A stretch of DNA of 64,000 nucleotides from Metarhizium brunneum (lineage: Eukaryota; Ascomycota; Sordariomycetes; Hypocreales; Clavicipitaceae), in assembly GCF_013426205.1 (NCBI RefSeq), contig NC_089423.1, positions 4,960,001 through 5,024,000 of the forward strand, given 5' to 3'. Position numbers and translations under genes: made by a program. Every line of letters starts with the position of its first letter. Positions within the stretch are counted from its first letter, which is position 1. Shown one piece after another: positions 1-9,421 of the stretch. Under the pieces are notes generated by a model. The model searched no databases. It saw only the letters and a list, made by a program, of their open reading frames with translations, and was not told the origin of the DNA.

Positions 1-422
1 GGCGGTTTGTTTTCTGGCTCTGGAGCAGCCGCTACCAACGTTGGAGTCTGAGATGCGAGGTGCTCGGCAAAGGCGTTGAGCCCAGGACCGAAGGCTTGAC
101 TTGACCGTGGTGTAGGAGAATCTGTCACCGGCTGAAAATCTTCTTCACTGGCATTGGCCACGACTTCATCTTGCCTTTGTCGTTTCCGCGCAAAGTCTGG
201 GCCATCCCCGACGTCTGCCTCGTGGCCGTGGTCATTTACAACCCCGCCCCCACTTCCAAGAGCCAGACCGCGAAACCGATGCGCAACCTTGGACCGTGGA
301 CTATTACTTCCATCGTCGGCGGATTCAGCAGTCGATGGATTAAAAGAGAATTTGACTGGGCTCAGGGAAATGTCCCCGCAGCGTTTTCGTTTTGGCGTTG
401 CCTTTGGAGTAGGTGCATCCAT
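1..422 (-). CDS. Partial hypothetical protein, N-terminal 140 residues (runs off the left edge)
   Basis: An open frame begins at an ATG at 422 on the minus strand and stays open to base 1, so the gene continues outside the window. The start is followed by a basic run (PKATPKRKR) that looks like a nuclear localisation signal. Next come a short SPVKFSFNPS segment and the block SKVAHRFRGLALG, then polar, acidic sequence with a second basic patch (ARKRQRQ). I recall this arrangement from conserved but unnamed Sordariomycete proteins but cannot attach a function. No intron consensus is needed in the visible part. The plus-strand frames over the same bases are antisense shadows. A nuclear location is inferred only from the basic clusters. 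Confidence 0.6.
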   Translation of the reverse strand, partial: MDAPTPKATPKRKRCGDISLSPVKFSFNPSTAESADDGSNSPRSKVAHRFRGLALGSGGGVVNDHGHEADVGDGPDFARKRQRQDEVVANASEEDFQPVTDSPTPRSSQAFGPGLNAFAEHLASQTPTLVAAAPEPENKP

Positions 423-1420
423 GGTAGGCGAGTTGTGATGAGGAGATGTAGGATGACGATGCGATGAGTGCGCTGGTGGGACATCAAGCCAGTACATATG
501 TATTTATGGTATATGGGGGGGGAAGAATAAAGAAAAAACACCAAGTCCTAGATCTAGTGGCTGGACAGAGACTTTGGTGGAAAAGTCAAAGAAAATGAAT
601 TAGAATCGGAGGCTGCATTATGTTGCCAACTCAAATGTTTGATTAAGGTACTTAGATGTAATGTAAACGCACATGTCGGTTGAGCATTGAACAGACTTAG
701 CGCATTTGAACAGCCCGACGGCAGCAGCCATCATGCATGTGCACCAAGGACCAAGGTGTCATCCAAAAACGTCTGGTTCCAACGGCGTATCTTTGGCAGT
801 AAGAGCCTTGGAAGATACGAAATCTGGCTGGGGCGGGCCAGAGTTTTCTATCTTGTCACCATGACGGCCAAACCTGGCATTAGGTACTTAAGTATACTTC
901 ACCCATCAATGCAACATGCAGGAAATTCCACTCTGGCCGCCATCTCTCTCGGACTTTGTTCCATGTGAACAACCACCCTCCCCGCTTGCAGGGTGGCATC
1001 CATGATGGCGAGTGCTTCAACAAACACCATTGACACATTGTGCACAGGCAACAAGTAATATGCAGCGCGTGCTCGAGCGCTCCATTGTACGACGAGCACG
1101 CAGGAGTAAAATGCGGGTACTTTGATGTCGTAGGGTCGTGCATGTCTGCATCGAGCTCGACACTTGTTCAGCCTATAAGTCCAAAACAGCCTGATTCCTG
1201 AACAGTCGTGCCTGTTACCACCATCGCCAGTTTACCCGCCAGCCCATTTACCCATGAGTCCACGAGGTGCTCGAATCCATTAAATTTTTACATACCAAGT
1301 ATTTAACAATCTCTACCGCCCATATCGACTCGAAGTCTCAGATCAGGCAGGAACTGATTATCCCACTCCTTTGTCACGTCATCTCCCGCTCCTTGGCTTG
1401 CGCCACCAGACACCTCCAAC
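423..1420. other. Intergenic region between divergent genes
   Basis: About 1 kb between the divergent starts of the partial gene at the left edge and the aldose 1-epimerase. It should carry both promoters. One copy of the palindrome TACTTAAGTA lies at 885-894. Short frames on both strands lack family resemblance and look like chance. Confidence 0.6.
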
Positions 1421-2443
1421 ATGCCAGATGCTCCGTTCGCCTTCCTCCCCTTGGGAGCCATCATACAATCCATCAAGGTCAACGATACAAACATCGTTCT
1501 TGGATTTCCCACCCAAGAGCAGTACGTGCAATACAACACTGCCTACTTTGGCGAGACCGTTGGCCGCGTTGCCAACCGCATCAAGGGCGCTCAGCTTGAC
1601 AGCGTCAACGGTAAAGTCTACCCCTTGGCCGCCAACAACGGACCCAACACCCTGCACGGCGGCAATGTAGGCTGGGGTAAACGCATCTGGAAGGGCCCCG
1701 CGCCCGTTGGCATCAAACAGATTCCCGGGGTGCAAGGTCTCCAGGGCGGAGAGAGCGTCACCTTCACTCTTGTCAGCGAGGACGGAGACGAGGGCTTCCC
1801 CGGCACCGTCGCGGCCAAGGTCACTTACACGACGGGGACGCAGGTCGTCGACGGCAAAGAGGTTCTCCTTCTGGGGATTGAGTACGAGGCCGAATTGGTC
1901 GACGGCGCGGACGAGACGCCAATCAACCTGACGAACCATTCGTACTTCAACCTCACGGGGAGCGCCGATATCGAGGGGACTGTTGTCACCTTGGGTTCCA
2001 AGCTCCTCCTACCCAATGACGAATTCTCCGTCCCTACAGGGGGACCGGTTCCCCATGCCAGCATTGACACGACGCAGCCCTTCACTCTTGGAGCTACCGA
2101 TCCCCAGGTTGACAACTGCTTTACCAAAACTGCGGAGCCGGCTTCTGTGCCCATTGACACTCGTTCACAGCCTCTTGTCCGTGATTTGGCAGCGCATCAT
2201 CCCCAGACTGGAATCCATCTGGAAGTTCTGAGCACCGAGCCCTCTTTCCAGTTTTACACTGGGGACTTTACGAATGTGCCGGCCGTCGAGGGAGCTTCTG
2301 CAAAGGGTGGGCGAAGCGCCTTTTGCTGCGAGCCTGGCCGATGGGTGAATGCTGTCAATGTTCCTGACTGGAAGAGCATGACCATGTTGAAAAGGGGCGA
2401 GACGTATGGCTCCAGAATTGTATACAAGGCGTGGTCTGACTAG
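1421..2443 (+). CDS. Aldose 1-epimerase (galactose mutarotase)
   Basis: A single-exon frame of 340 residues, the usual length for this family. The enzyme interconverts alpha and beta anomers of hexoses and feeds the Leloir pathway; it is cytosolic because no signal peptide is seen. The family landmarks appear in order: FGETVGRVANRI with the substrate-binding Arg near residue 52, the LHGG histidine near 71, the general-acid histidine in NHSYFNL near 173, an Asp in DPQVDNCF near 229, and FCCEPGRWVNAVN near 302, which carries the expected catalytic-base Glu. The ATG at 1421 follows an AACC context and puts the first beta-strand (FAFLPLGAIIQSI) near the N terminus, as in homologues. It converges with the next gene across a 249-bp gap. 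Confidence 0.93.
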   Translation: MPDAPFAFLPLGAIIQSIKVNDTNIVLGFPTQEQYVQYNTAYFGETVGRVANRIKGAQLDSVNGKVYPLAANNGPNTLHGGNVGWGKRIWKGPAPVGIKQIPGVQGLQGGESVTFTLVSEDGDEGFPGTVAAKVTYTTGTQVVDGKEVLLLGIEYEAELVDGADETPINLTNHSYFNLTGSADIEGTVVTLGSKLLLPNDEFSVPTGGPVPHASIDTTQPFTLGATDPQVDNCFTKTAEPASVPIDTRSQPLVRDLAAHHPQTGIHLEVLSTEPSFQFYTGDFTNVPAVEGASAKGGRSAFCCEPGRWVNAVNVPDWKSMTMLKRGETYGSRIVYKAWSD

Positions 2444-2692
2444 GGAAACCATGTAAGCCATACAGCCTGCTTAAATTACACATTTTCCCCCTTCCCGCCG
2501 ATAATGGCTCTCTCCGAAATACACCCTCAGAAAATGCACCGCCAACTCCCTTATGCCACGAAAGTCAACACATATCATATGTAGTACATGTAAATCAGGC
2601 TTCTAAACCTTGTGTCTGTTGCGTTTCAACAGGAACTCGTACCGTCTGCCAACATCACTGCCAATCGTACATCACCTTCGGCTTAAGTCACA

Positions 2693-3958
2693 TCATTCGT
2701 CAGATCCGCTGTCATCTCCAAGAAACGCCAGGTCAGCCTGCGCACGTCTGCGTCTAGCCGCAAATGAAGTACCCTCCTCTTCATCTTTGTCATCTGTGCT
2801 GCCATTACCGCCGGCATCTTCGGCCTCGCTACCTCCACTTTCCTCGACCTTGGTCGACTTGTTCTTACTTCGACTCGCCCGGCCGCCTGTGCCCATCCCC
2901 CACAGACGATTCATCTCCTGTGCCGCCTCTGCTTCGGCTAAGAGTTCTCTTGTTTCTCTGATTTCGCGTGCTTTTGCCTCGGAGAAGCGGCCGTCCATAC
3001 CGACTTCTGTGAGCATTTTCTTGAGGTGGCGAATTTTGGCCCTCGCATCGTCTCCGTACTTCTTGAGCTCATTGTGCCACAATTTTCTGATTCCGCATTT
3101 GACTAGCTGTGATTGAAGTTTTTTGATCTCAGCTTCATCAGGATCATCAGGTGTTGACTCGGTGGTCTTCTTTACTTTGGGCTTGGCCGGTTTTGGCGAT
3201 GAGTCCCTTCGCTGATTCTTCTTTCGCTTTGGCTTCGGGCCCTCGTCAATGACATCCGAGTACTCTTCCTCTTCATTCACGACAGAGTTTGAAACTTCGA
3301 CCTCTATCGAGGACATTGCATCGTCTTTGGAATCATCCTCCTCGCCTATGGATGGCGATCCCTTCTGTGCTTTTCCTGATGCACCATTGCCTTTCTGTTT
3401 TCGTTTTTTGGGCAGGGGTGGCTCTAGATTGTCGCTCGAATCTTTCGCCGAGTCTACCGTCCGAGACTGGCGACGTGATGTCACGTTTTTCGATTTTGAT
3501 TTCGCCTCTTTATCGCTTCCGTGGGGTTCCTCGTCTTGCGTCGTGTGCTGGCCATTCTGGGCGGCGTGTTTCTGTCGCTTTGGGGATGACGGGGATCCCT
3601 CAGAAGCGTCTCGCTTGGTTCTATTTTCTGATTGTCTCTCCGGTTTCGACTCTGGCAACCAGCCATCTAACAGCTTGTCCTGTGCCCCAAAAAGAATGAA
3701 GAAAACTAAAATTAGCAGGTTGCGCCGTGCGTAATTAAGCGGGCAGAGCGGGGAGCTGCCGCTTACAACATATTGTTTAATCAGAGCCTTGCTCTTTTGT
3801 TTCCAGTCGTCGCTTGTAAAGAAACCTTCTTCCAGACCCATTGACTCTTCAACATGCTTCCGCACTTTGTTTACCGTTGTCGCATCAGGCTCGGCGGTGA
3901 ACACATGGTACGTGCCGTTGATCAGAGCTTCTTCAAGCTGGTTGGTTGACGGCGCCAT
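2693..3958 (-). CDS. DEK_C-like transcriptional regulator
   Basis: Two exons: 3958-3767 and 3679-2693. The 87-bp intron (GTAAGC...CAG) is a multiple of three and has no stop, so retention would keep the frame. The spliced product has 392 residues. Residues 1-65 (ending DDWKQKSKALIKQYV) resemble a DEK C-terminal-type helical domain. The middle is long, charged and disordered with repeated basic clusters. A conserved helical block (LVKCGIRKLWHNELKKYG...LKKMLTEVGMDGRF) and the tail RRRRAQADLAFLGDD close the protein. Fungal proteins of this build are usually annotated only as transcriptional regulator, probably nuclear. I prefer the ATG at 3958 (MAPSTNQLEEAL) over one 10 codons upstream, because the extra residues overlap a TTGCAG that could be a leader splice acceptor. 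Confidence 0.75.
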   Translation of the reverse strand: MAPSTNQLEEALINGTYHVFTAEPDATTVNKVRKHVEESMGLEEGFFTSDDWKQKSKALIKQYVVSGSSPLCPLNYARRNLLILVFFILFGAQDKLLDGWLPESKPERQSENRTKRDASEGSPSSPKRQKHAAQNGQHTTQDEEPHGSDKEAKSKSKNVTSRRQSRTVDSAKDSSDNLEPPLPKKRKQKGNGASGKAQKGSPSIGEEDDSKDDAMSSIEVEVSNSVVNEEEEYSDVIDEGPKPKRKKNQRRDSSPKPAKPKVKKTTESTPDDPDEAEIKKLQSQLVKCGIRKLWHNELKKYGDDARAKIRHLKKMLTEVGMDGRFSEAKAREIRETRELLAEAEAAQEMNRLWGMGTGGRASRSKNKSTKVEESGGSEAEDAGGNGSTDDKDEEEGTSFAARRRRAQADLAFLGDDSGSDE

Positions 3959-5446
3959 GCTGCCTGCAATTGAGATCCAATTGGCCAAAATGCAAAGACG
4001 AGCGCAAGCTCAGCAATCCGAGGCTGCAATGGCGCAAGTACAATGTGTTGATGAGACCTCTGGAATAAAAGCAGCCTGGCGACTATGGGTGGTTCCGAGT
4101 TTCAACGCGTAATTGTGCGCGCCAGTGAATCTTGTCGCAAAAGTCGAAAAGACGGAAGCCGCCAGTGGTTCGCGGACGGTGGGGAGATGGAATGATCCCT
4201 GTTGACGAGCCGTTTGTTGTCTCAAGACATTTGACATTTGGGACGTCAAAAGCTAATATTTGTATTTGTGGGCCCGCATGGCGATTGAACCAAAGTGCTT
4301 TCAGGTGCACTATTTGTGCTAAGAGGTCAACTATGGAGTACTCCGTACTAACGGAGTATTTGTGGCACTTGGCACTTGACACTCGGTGACGTCTAACCCA
4401 GCATTGAAGGGCAGCCACGGTCAGCCGCAAGCACTTGAGGAAGCACCAGCTTAAGTATCCTAACTGCTGTGTAACGGAGCACTGAGCACTCGATGCTTGG
4501 CATTGATGACAGGATATATATCGATAGTATGCCGTCGACTACTTTAGGTAAGTAGGGAGGAGGGCGTAGATTAGAAGTAAAAACGCTCGTAGCGCAATTG
4601 ATAGCATTATGCTTCTCAAATCCGCACCCAAGTACGTTTGGAATCTTGGAGCTTGCGCTGAATCCGCTTTTGAGAATTCGTTTTCTGCAGATGAATAATG
4701 TCGAGTGCCCAAGTACCCGGGTAACTACCTACTTGTAGGTAAGTAGTAACACAATTTCGTGCTTGGCACGTCTATTAATAACTCTATATTGTGGAAAAAG
4801 GTTTCCTAATAGAGGAGCTGCTTGCTTGTACTCGGTAGGCTTCAACCGAGCCGTGCAGGGAGTTCTGGTTCTGCTTTCACCTCTGCAACGGAAACGTGAA
4901 GTCTGGTCCAAGTTGGCCACACACCATCAAATGGAGCGGGAAACATTGGACGATGGTTGGGCGGAGCTGGACACGGGTACATAGCTCCAGAGCACCCAAG
5001 TACCGGGGTACCGGCCTGGAAATTGCGCACCTCGGCACTGGACAGGTACCAAGGTACTTGTCAGGCTGCCCCACTCGTCACCTCCAGACCCAATTGTCGT
5101 GACAGGGATGCCCATCAGGAAATCCAAGCTCGAAGGAGAGGCCAACAACGCGCAAGCAGATTTACCACCCTGTGTGACATTGAGCTCCCGACGCCTCGGC
5201 CAACAACGCCAGCCAAGTCCTCCAATTGCCCTCCCGGCGACTTGCGAAACGCACTCACGAGCGAACATTGCCGGCCCATCCCCAAGCTCCGTTGCGCCAA
5301 GCCAACATCGAAAGCTATCTCCAGCGAATCGCCGTGCCAACGTGGAACGGCCGCAGCCTCCTCCTCCCCCATCGTCCCAGTCCAAGTCTTGATTCCAAGT
5401 GTCTGGCGTGTCTTGCGACATGCGCTGCCGGAACCAATAGCGCTCT
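3959..5446. other. Intergenic region with palindromic motifs and a tRNA-like scrap
   Basis: About 1.5 kb between divergent genes. It holds TACTCCGTA at 4339-4347 followed by a near copy on the other strand at 4349-4358, several GGTACC-type palindromes and TACCTAC/GTAGGTA repeats between 4710 and 5065, and a degenerate tRNA-like stretch at about 4584-4645. The long overlapping frames at 4927-5532 on both strands have no family signature, and I do not call them. Confidence 0.55.
4584..4645 (+). other. Degenerate tRNA-Arg(UCU)-like fragment
   Basis: The stretch around 4590-4620 (TAGCGCAATTGATAGCA, then CTTCTCAAAT) resembles the D arm and anticodon arm of a fungal tRNA-Arg(UCU). The second half of the D stem is broken, the anticodon stem does not pair well, and no intact T arm (GTTCGANNC) follows. 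It is at best a tRNA relic or a tRNA-derived repeat end, and chance similarity is possible. Confidence 0.2.
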
Positions 5447-5874
5447 ATGCACCCGTTTTCCATCCTCACCCTCGGCATCTTTGTAGCTGGCTACATCACC
5501 GCGCGTTGGGATCTCGTCACCCGTCTCTATGAGCTCGCCATTTTTGCAGCGGAATACGGAGTTGTGGTATGCTACAATTGCTCTGCTGAGGAGGAGTTGC
5601 CTACCATTGTATGTCACTGGCTAACTCGGCTTGGATTTGATTTACAGATTCGCGCTGCCAAGGGCGTCGTTGCTTTGACTGCTTTATTTCTCACCATCTT
5701 CATACCTGTTGTTTGGGTGGCCAGAAAGGAGACATTCTTGGTATGATTGGGAACTTGTGTACACGGCACATCTCGAGACTGTTTTATTAATCTGTGCCGG
5801 TTTTACAGCATCCGCGGGAGCCTGGGATTGGCGTATCTGCTCGAGAGCAACTTAGGAGGCGTGGTTCCTTTTAA
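5447..5874 (+). CDS. Small two-helix membrane protein, conserved-type, unknown function
   Basis: Three exons: 5447-5566, 5648-5740 and 5809-5874, giving 92 residues. Both introns have good signals (GTATGC...ACAG, 81 bp; GTATGA...TTACAG, 68 bp). The first intron is 3n and stop-free. Exon 1 starts MHPFSILTLGIFVAGYITARWD, a hydrophobic N-terminal segment. Exon 2 encodes a second hydrophobic helix (VVALTALFLTIFIPVVWVA). Exon 3 gives a basic tail ending RRRGSF. Such a protein would span a membrane once or twice. I recall similar short proteins next to gpi1 in other Hypocreales but know no function. The stop lies only 33 bp before the gpi1 ATG, so the two may share a transcript or have overlapping transcription units. 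Confidence 0.7.
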
Positions 5875-5907
5875 GGTTCCTCCGCTCCTGTGGACGATTC
5901 GGTGGCC

Positions 5908-8319
5908 ATGGTAGAGCATGATGGCTTAATGCGAGTGTTTTGGCCTACCGACATACGCAAATCCAATCGTCCAGGAGTGGTGGTGGGATGGCGGAATTCC
6001 ACCCTCGACGTGTTTGTCATTGCCATCTTGGACGATGTAGATGTCAGTCCTTCTTCCGCGACGAGATGACTCGACTGCTTTGCTAAACGCTGACGACATT
6101 CAGGCTAGCGAAGTCGAACATCACCTGAAGGGAGGATCGTTTTTCAGAAGTGCCCCCCATTCTCCTGGTCGAATATATGAGCTATGCGGGCATTCGTCTA
6201 TGCACGTCCTTGGCGTGTCGAATTCGACCGGCACGGCCACCGTCGACCCTTCTTGGGTCTGCGCAATCAACCATCCTTCTTCACGCACCCCAACTATAAC
6301 TTGCGCCAAGGCATCCAGCATACAGCTTATCCTCTACGACAGGCCGCAGCCTAAACGCATGCAGTACATCTCCTTGGAGCCAATTGCCCTAGCTCTTGGA
6401 GACAAGAGTTCCATGGTGGATGACGCCAAGGTTGACGCTACTGAAGACCTCGTCGAGCAACAAGAGAGGTCAGCAAAGGAAGCTAGGCAAAGGCTCGTTG
6501 AGAAATTGAAGCAACACACTATTTCCAATCGAGTCCCTTCGGCCCGTGACAAAGCACTACGGAAAATCATCAACCAAGTAAATTGGTCGTGGGAGCTGGA
6601 ACAGACATTGCAAAAGAACGCCTGGCGACTTGGGCCACGGCCGAAGCGAAGTCTGAGCGTATCTGAGCAAGTAATGGAATCTGCGTCGACTATGAGAAAC
6701 TATGTTCTCAGACAGCTTTGGACCTTTTTTGCCGTCTACTTGTTCCCAACAATACGCAAAACTTTCATCCTGTTTCTTCTTGGCCATCGCATGGTGGCTG
6801 AGATGCTACTTCTCATTCTAGAGTTTCGGATCAAACCAGGATACGCCGCCTTGAAGGACATATCAGCCACCGCACAGCAGATAGAAATTCGACTCCAACA
6901 ATTTTGTTATTGGCCCATGCAGTACTCGAAGCTGCGGCAGAGAAAGGCGAATTGGGCGAGTATCACTACCAGCCATCCCGATTATATCCGATTTTACAAC
7001 AGCCTTTGGCTCGTTGCCAACGACGTCATCATTGGCATAGCTCTTGGCTCCTACGTGATTGAGCATGCCGACTGGGTTGCCGCGCAAATTGGAGACCTGT
7101 TGAGGACGTACACCGTGGAGGCTCTTCAAAGCAGCATCTCATGGTTGATGGACTACCCAGCGGGTTTGAAACTCAATGGCGAGCTGGCAGTGTTTTTGGG
7201 TGACTTGTTTCTGTGGGTTATTGACTACTGGTCAAGTATGTCTCCACGATACGGTATCCTTTTGGTTTAAGAAATTCCAAACTTGGAGAGAAAAAACACT
7301 ACAGATGACTAACCACATGTTCAGGCTGCATAGAAACCCTAAACCCAGCACTGCCAAATATCGTATGGTTCATCGGATTTACGTCCTTTGCAGGCGCCAG
7401 CATGCCAACTGCGCTGTTTTCGGATCTGCTGTCCCTCCTGACAGTTCACATCTACTCATTCTACCTTGCATCAGCCCGCATCTACCACTGGCAGCTGACG
7501 ATTCTCCAGTCACTCTTCCACCTATTTCGAGGCAAGAAGCAAAATGTGCTTCGTAACCGTATTGATTCATGCGACTATGACCTTGACCAGCTGCTTGTCG
7601 GCACGATTTTATTCACGCTTCTCTTCTTTCTTTTGCCCACCGTGGTTGTATTCTACCTAAACTTTGCTATTGCACGAATGGTCATAATATCTATGAAGGC
7701 GGGATTTGATACTCTGCTTTCGTGTCTGAACCACTTTCCGTTATTCGCTTTGATGCTGCGTATAAAGGACGTAAAAAGGCTACCCGGTGTGTATTCTGCT
7801 GTAGACTCTGCACCTCCTATAGTTCGGCGGCTGACATTCGCAGGCGGCATTCGTTTCGAGCTTCGAGATACCCAAGATTATAGAGTCACAGACACTAATA
7901 CTATTAATGAAACCCCCACGTCGATCATTTACCTCAAGGTGAGCCGGCGCCAGATGGCCAACTATCAACCCGCGCGTATATCTTGCTAACAATTGAAATC
8001 ACAGTCAATACCTCTGAGTTTCAGTGCCATGTTCCACCAATACGCCCAGATGGCCCATCGCATTCGAAAACACTATCTCTCGCCGCGCGTCCTACTGTGC
8101 CTCCTCACAGGGCAGTTTGTCCCACCTATCAATCGCAAAAATCTGTATAGTTTGCAGTACAGCATGCTACCAGCAAGACGAGCAACGATTTGGGACATGT
8201 GGCGTGCTGTGAACACCGAAATTCCTCAGAAAAAAACCTTCCAACTACCTATAATACCGCCACTGCCGAATGGTGCCAAAAGGATGGCGGGGAACGGGCG
8301 TGCCAGGGCGCACTACTAG
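5908..8319 (+). CDS. gpi1: GPI-GlcNAc transferase subunit Gpi1/PIG-Q
   Basis: Five exons: 5908-6036, 6104-7235, 7325-7786, 7844-7938 and 8005-8319, summing to 711 codons (710 residues). All four introns are short GT-AG introns and the frame is continuous. Gpi1 stabilises the complex that transfers GlcNAc to phosphatidylinositol, the first step of GPI-anchor synthesis at the ER. The N-terminal soluble part (MRVFWPTDIRKSNRPGVVVGWRN) matches the family. The Gpi1 domain follows, with FYNSLWLVANDVIIG (about 345-360), multiple hydrophobic helices, DYWSSCIETLNPALPN across intron 2, GASMPTALFSDLLSLLTVHIY, and CDYDLDQLLVGTILFTLLFFLLPT. The C-terminal PINRKNLYSLQYSMLP block ends the protein. The start at 5908 is chosen because it supplies the conserved first block. 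Confidence 0.9.
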
Positions 8320-8683
8320 GAAGTAGCTATGTTGAAGTAATAGGATTTTAACTCGAAAGTTTCACCGGCGAGCTCAAGTGCTATTTATTGAGTCACTACG
8401 GTCTAGTAGCCCAGTGTTTAAAGTATGCAGGTGCGAAGCCATTCGAGCGTAACTTTCGAGTAGCTCACTTTCAGTTCACATCCACCCAGCCTCTTAATAG
8501 TATATAACCATTGGCAGTGCCAATGTTCTAATCAACATCTCCTTCATATACTTTCTTCCTTGTATACTTTCTTGCTTTATTGAAATCCTGACACCAGTAT
8601 TTTCTACTTTCTTCACCATTTTCACCCACAGCCCTGGCTCACAGCTCACAGCTCACAACTTCTCTCCCTCTCAGCTGTCCAAC
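8320..8683 (+). promoter_or_regulatory. Promoter and leader region of the repeat-protein gene
   Basis: About 360 bp between gpi1 and the next frame. It contains AGTATATAAC near 8500 (a TATA-like element) followed by a pyrimidine-rich tract (8530-8680) with a duplicated CTCACAGCTCACA, typical of a fungal 5' leader. This supports transcription of the frame at 8684. Confidence 0.45.
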
Positions 8684-9421
8684 ATGGTTAGAACAAAACT
8701 CAGCAAAGAAAAACTGGCCAAAGGGCATAATACTGGGCACTGCAATCCTCCCATGTCACTTGATCAAAAGTTACGAGCCAACCAAGAGTCCACACCAAGC
8801 CTAGTCTCCCGGATGTGGAAATCGTCGACCTGGGTGAGCTGCAGTATGGCTCTGAAACGACACCCGCTCCCCCTATCAAGAGCCCAAGGCAAGATAGGAC
8901 CTTCAAGGCCAAAAGAAGATGAGAATGTTGGAAACACCCCTGTTCAAATACCTCAGATAATTGTCACCACACCAGACGGCAAGCAGTGCGGGCTTGGTGA
9001 CATGCCCGAGTGGCAGAAACCTCGTGCTCCAGAAGAGGTTTTGGTTATGTATGCCAAGTGGAGATCTCAAGATTTTCTGAGCCCTCGTTTCTATGCGAGG
9101 AACCCGACTCCAAAGAGGATTGTAAAGAGAAAGAGGGTGGTGAGACCTGTTGGAGATTCTGCGCCATCTTCTGAACGATCTTCTGAGCGACCTTCTGGGC
9201 GATCTTCTGGGCGATCTTCTGGGCGACCTTCTGCGCGATCTTCTGAACGATCTTCTGAACGATCTTCTGAGCGATCTTCTGAGCGGTCTTCTGAGCGGTC
9301 TTCTGAGCGGTATTCTAAGCGGTCTTCTAAGCGGTCTTCTGCGCGATCTTCAGAGCGATCTTCTGAGCAACCTTCTGAGCGACCTTCTCAGCCACCGCGT
9401 GGGCGTAAACTGTGGGCATGA
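8684..9421 (+). CDS. Orphan basic protein with Ser-Ser-Glu-Arg tetrapeptide repeats
   Basis: A single-exon frame of 245 residues from an ATG preceded by a pyrimidine-rich leader with a TATA-like element. Residues 1-155 are not recognisable: a Lys-rich start (KLSKEKLAKG), the segment PQIIVTTPDGKQCGLGDMPEWQKP, then EEVLVMYAKWRSQDFLSPRFYARNPTPKRIVKRKRVVR. From about residue 160 almost to the end runs a tandem S-[SP]-[EGAK]-R array encoded by a 12-bp minisatellite. The product is very basic with an Arg/Ser tail reminiscent of RS domains, but with regular spacing. I know no family for it. It could be a lineage-specific nuclear or RNA-binding protein, or a spurious frame over a repeat; the promoter-like upstream sequence favours a gene. 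Confidence 0.5.
   Translation: MVRTKLSKEKLAKGHNTGHCNPPMSLDQKLRANQESTPSLVSRMWKSSTWVSCSMALKRHPLPLSRAQGKIGPSRPKEDENVGNTPVQIPQIIVTTPDGKQCGLGDMPEWQKPRAPEEVLVMYAKWRSQDFLSPRFYARNPTPKRIVKRKRVVRPVGDSAPSSERSSERPSGRSSGRSSGRPSARSSERSSERSSERSSERSSERSSERYSKRSSKRSSARSSERSSEQPSERPSQPPRGRKLWA
9167..9394 (+). repeat. 12-bp minisatellite, about 19 units
   Basis: Tandem units of the form TCTTCTGAGCGA, with variants at the first and tenth positions (CCTTCT, GGGCGA, GAACGA, AAGCGG). The period of 12 keeps all frames open: Ser-Ser-Glu-Arg in the called frame, Asp-Leu-Leu-Ser/Gly in a second plus-strand frame, and Lys-Ile-Ala-Gln on the minus strand. Confidence 0.9.

Noticed and set aside
4927..5532. Overlapping long frames on both strands upstream of the small membrane gene
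   Set aside because: No conserved content, mutual overlap on opposite strands, and position in a leader-like region.
9167..9394. CRISPR-like regular repeat
   Set aside because: Contiguous 12-bp tandem units without spacers, in a eukaryotic genome; it is a coding minisatellite.
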